Source: Streptomyces diastatochromogenes (GTDB lineage Bacteria > Actinomycetota > Actinomycetes > Streptomycetales > Streptomycetaceae). Taken from it: a stretch of 64,000 bases of DNA. Positions 62,222-64,000 of this stretch are shown here, piece after piece (position 1 is the first letter of the stretch; the number at the start of each line of letters is the position of its first letter). Made by a program: the position numbers and the translations under genes. The notes below the pieces were generated by a model. That model had not been told where the DNA came from. It made no database searches and worked only from the letters and a program-made list of their open reading frames with translations. The DNA lies in contig JAPTYK010000001.1 in NCBI GenBank assembly GCA_026913215.1, positions 2,790,001 through 2,854,000 on the forward strand, in the 5' to 3' direction.

Positions 62222-62503
62222 TTACTTGCCCTTGGCGGCTTCCTTGAGCTTCGAGCCCGCGGAGACCTTCACGCTGAAGCCGGCCGGGATGTCGATCGGG
62301 TCGCCGGTCTGCGGGTTACGAGCGGTGCGAGCGGCACGGTGGGTGCGCTCGAAGGTCAGGAAGCCGGGGATGGTGACCTTCTCGTCACCCTTGGCGACGA
62401 CCTCACCGACGGTCTCGGCGAGAGCGGCCAGCACGGCGTCGGCGTCCTTGCGGGTCACCTCGGCGCGGTCGGCCAGGGCGGCCACCAGCTCACTGCGGTT
62501 CAT
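62222..62503 (-). CDS. hupA: HU-family DNA-binding protein
   Basis: The 93-residue product is a normal-length HU (MNRSELVAALADRAEVTRKD ... IPGFLTFERTHRAARTARNP), with the DNA-contacting arm including NPQTGDPIDIPAG. It lacks the long basic Lys/Ala tail of the second streptomycete HU (HupS), so it is the HupA-type vegetative protein. ATG 62503. Convergent with murA. Confidence 0.95.
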   Translation of the reverse strand: MNRSELVAALADRAEVTRKDADAVLAALAETVGEVVAKGDEKVTIPGFLTFERTHRAARTARNPQTGDPIDIPAGFSVKVSAGSKLKEAAKGK

Positions 62504-62815
62504 GTTGTTACTCCCGTGTCTTTCTTGCCTGTGAGGCGTGCCACGCGGCGGAAGCCGCGCGATTGGGTACAGCGAAGCCGATGCTGCCAGGGCCCTCGGA
62601 CAGTCCCCGGACCCGGGTCACATGACAGACCCTCGCGCCCAAACACGCATCCTGCCCCCACCAGCGGCGGGAACGCCAATCCGGCACCCCCGCGGGTCAC
62701 ACGAAAAGCGCCGGAACCCCGTGGTGGTGACGTTCTGTCGACGCCGCGCAAACAGCGCGGAGCCGAAAAGCCACCCTAAAGGCGGGTTTACGGCTCCGCG
62801 AATCGCGACGCGCCG
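62504..62815. other. 312-bp region between malic enzyme and hupA
   Basis: This holds the hupA promoter and the malic enzyme terminator: CGCGGAGCCG (62756-62765) pairs with CGGCTCCGCG (62791-62800). No further ORF has coding character. Confidence 0.6.
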
Positions 62816-64000
62816 TCAGCGCCCGCTCGACGACGCTCCGGCGCCCGCGGCCTTCGCCGCGTTCCGGACGGCTCCGGCGACCGCGCCGGCGACCTTGTCG
62901 TTGAAGACCGACGGGATGATGTAGTTCGGGTTGAGCTCGCCCTCGGTGACCACGTCGGCGAGGGCGGAGGCCGCCGCCAGCATCATCTCCGTGTTGACGG
63001 TACGGGACTGGGCGTCGAGCAGGCCGCGGAAGACGCCCGGGAAGACCAGCACGTTGTTGATCTGGTTCGGGAAGTCCGAGCGGCCGGTGGCGACGACGGC
63101 GGCGGTCTGCCGGGCGGCGGCCGGGTCGACCTCCGGGTCGGGGTTCGCGAGCGCGAACACGATGGCGCCCTCCGCCATGGCGGCGACGTCCTCCGCGCCG
63201 AGCAGGTTCGGGGCCGAGACGCCGATGAACACGTCCGCGCCGACGACGGCCTCCTTGAGGGTGCCGGTGACGCCCTCGGGGTTGGTGTTGTCGGCGATCC
63301 AGCGCAGCGGGGTGCCGGGGGCGGCCTCCACGAGGTCCTCGCGGTCCGCGTGCACGACGCCGTGGATGTCGGCGACGACGGCGTGCTTCACGCCGGCCGC
63401 GATCAGCAGCTTGAGGATGGCCGTACCGGCGGCGCCGGCACCGGACATGACGACCCGTACGTCGCCGATGCCCTTGCCGACCACGCGCAGCGCGTTGGTG
63501 AGGGCGGCGAGGACGACGATGGCGGTGCCGTGCTGGTCGTCGTGGAAGACCGGGATGTCCAGGGCCTCGCGCAGCCGGGCCTCGATCTCGAAGCAGCGGG
63601 GCGCGGAGATGTCCTCCAGGTTGATGCCCGCGAAGCCGGGGGCGATGGCCTTGACGATCGAGACGATCTCGTCGGTGTCCTGGGTGTCCAGGCAGATCGG
63701 CCAGGCGTCGATGTCGGCGAAGCGCTTGAACAGGGCCGCCTTGCCCTCCATGACCGGCATGGCGGCCATCGGGCCGATGTTGCCGAGGCCGAGGACGGCG
63801 GAGCCGTCGGTGACGACCGCGACGGTGTTGCGCTTGATGGTGAGGCGGCGGGCGTCCTCGGGGTTCTCGGCGATCGCCATGCACACGCGGGCGACGCCCG
63901 GGGTGTAGATCATCGAGAGGTCGTCACGGTTGCGGATGGGGTGCTTCGACGCCATCTCGATCTTGCCGCCGAGGTGCATCAGGAACGTACGGTCGGAGAC
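62816..64000 (-). CDS. NAD(P)-dependent malic enzyme (5' end outside window)
   Basis: Decarboxylates malate to pyruvate. The sequence has the malic-enzyme signatures SMIYTPGVARVCMAI, FHDDQHGTAIVVLAAL and the nucleotide-binding VVMSGAGAAGTAILKLL. The C-terminal NQINNVLVFPGVFRGLLDAQ block and the end ...GAGASSSGR are complete. The N-terminal part continues beyond base 64000, as VSDRTFLMHLGGKIE is in frame up to the edge. This is the short-form family (about 400 to 470 residues), without a phosphotransacetylase domain. Confidence 0.93.
   Translation of the reverse strand, partial: VSDRTFLMHLGGKIEMASKHPIRNRDDLSMIYTPGVARVCMAIAENPEDARRLTIKRNTVAVVTDGSAVLGLGNIGPMAAMPVMEGKAALFKRFADIDAWPICLDTQDTDEIVSIVKAIAPGFAGINLEDISAPRCFEIEARLREALDIPVFHDDQHGTAIVVLAALTNALRVVGKGIGDVRVVMSGAGAAGTAILKLLIAAGVKHAVVADIHGVVHADREDLVEAAPGTPLRWIADNTNPEGVTGTLKEAVVGADVFIGVSAPNLLGAEDVAAMAEGAIVFALANPDPEVDPAAARQTAAVVATGRSDFPNQINNVLVFPGVFRGLLDAQSRTVNTEMMLAAASALADVVTEGELNPNYIIPSVFNDKVAGAVAGAVRNAAKAAGAGASSSGR

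Overview
The window is chromosomal DNA from a Streptomyces species. The evidence is the very high G+C content, third-position G/C bias, GTG/TTG starts, an SsgA-family morphogenesis gene, DasR-type operators, a sugar ABC transporter without its own ATPase, and a gene order that matches, from memory, the S. coelicolor stretch running from the N-acetylglucosamine PTS genes to murA, an HU gene and malic enzyme. I see no insertion sequence, prophage, CRISPR array or large antibiotic cluster.

Layout. 1-2.75 kb: two GlcNAc PTS IIC permeases, the second behind a cluster of three DasR-like sites. 2.6-7.9 kb: an MBL-fold hydrolase, a membrane-anchored MazF-like protein, the CysM-CysO pair behind a short leader peptide, an HD protein, a DJ-1/AraC regulator and the Mec peptidase that completes the CysO pathway. 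8-12.8 kb: amino-acid permease, DUF2017, ClpS, and NAD salvage (nicotinate phosphoribosyltransferase, nicotinamidase). 13-22 kb: secreted M6 metalloprotease, two RDD membrane proteins, ssgG, a GlcD-like oxidase and a TPR protein. 22-30 kb: hpd with its divergent Lrp-type regulator, an ArsR-type regulator with MFS exporter, a Lon-like protease, a Tat-exported hydrolase, and further regulators. 30-35 kb: SF2 helicase, a Doc toxin with an overlooked antitoxin, an MFS transporter and a tRNA-Cys.

35-49.5 kb looks accessory. It is a type VII (ESX)-like effector locus: DUF6571-like protein, EspC/WXG100-like small proteins, PPE-like protein, mycosin and lipoproteins. It surrounds three protein-kinase genes, of which one is a pseudokinase with a (Gly-Pro-Thr)n insert and two carry membrane-anchored beta-propeller sensors. 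No secretion ATPase or channel gene is in the window.

49.6-64 kb returns to core functions: a three-subunit xanthine-dehydrogenase-type molybdoenzyme, an ABC importer with a GH20 hexosaminidase behind a DasR-like site, DUF3039, YqgE, murA, HU and malic enzyme. Amino-sugar metabolism links the two ends: GlcNAc PTS, hexosaminidase and importer, and murA, with DasR sites at two loci.

Many genes are broken by frameshifts that nearly always correspond to one missing base, often in G/C runs. One gene has nine consecutive shifts in the same direction. I interpret these as sequencing deletions, not decay, and annotate such genes as full-length CDSs with the breaks noted.
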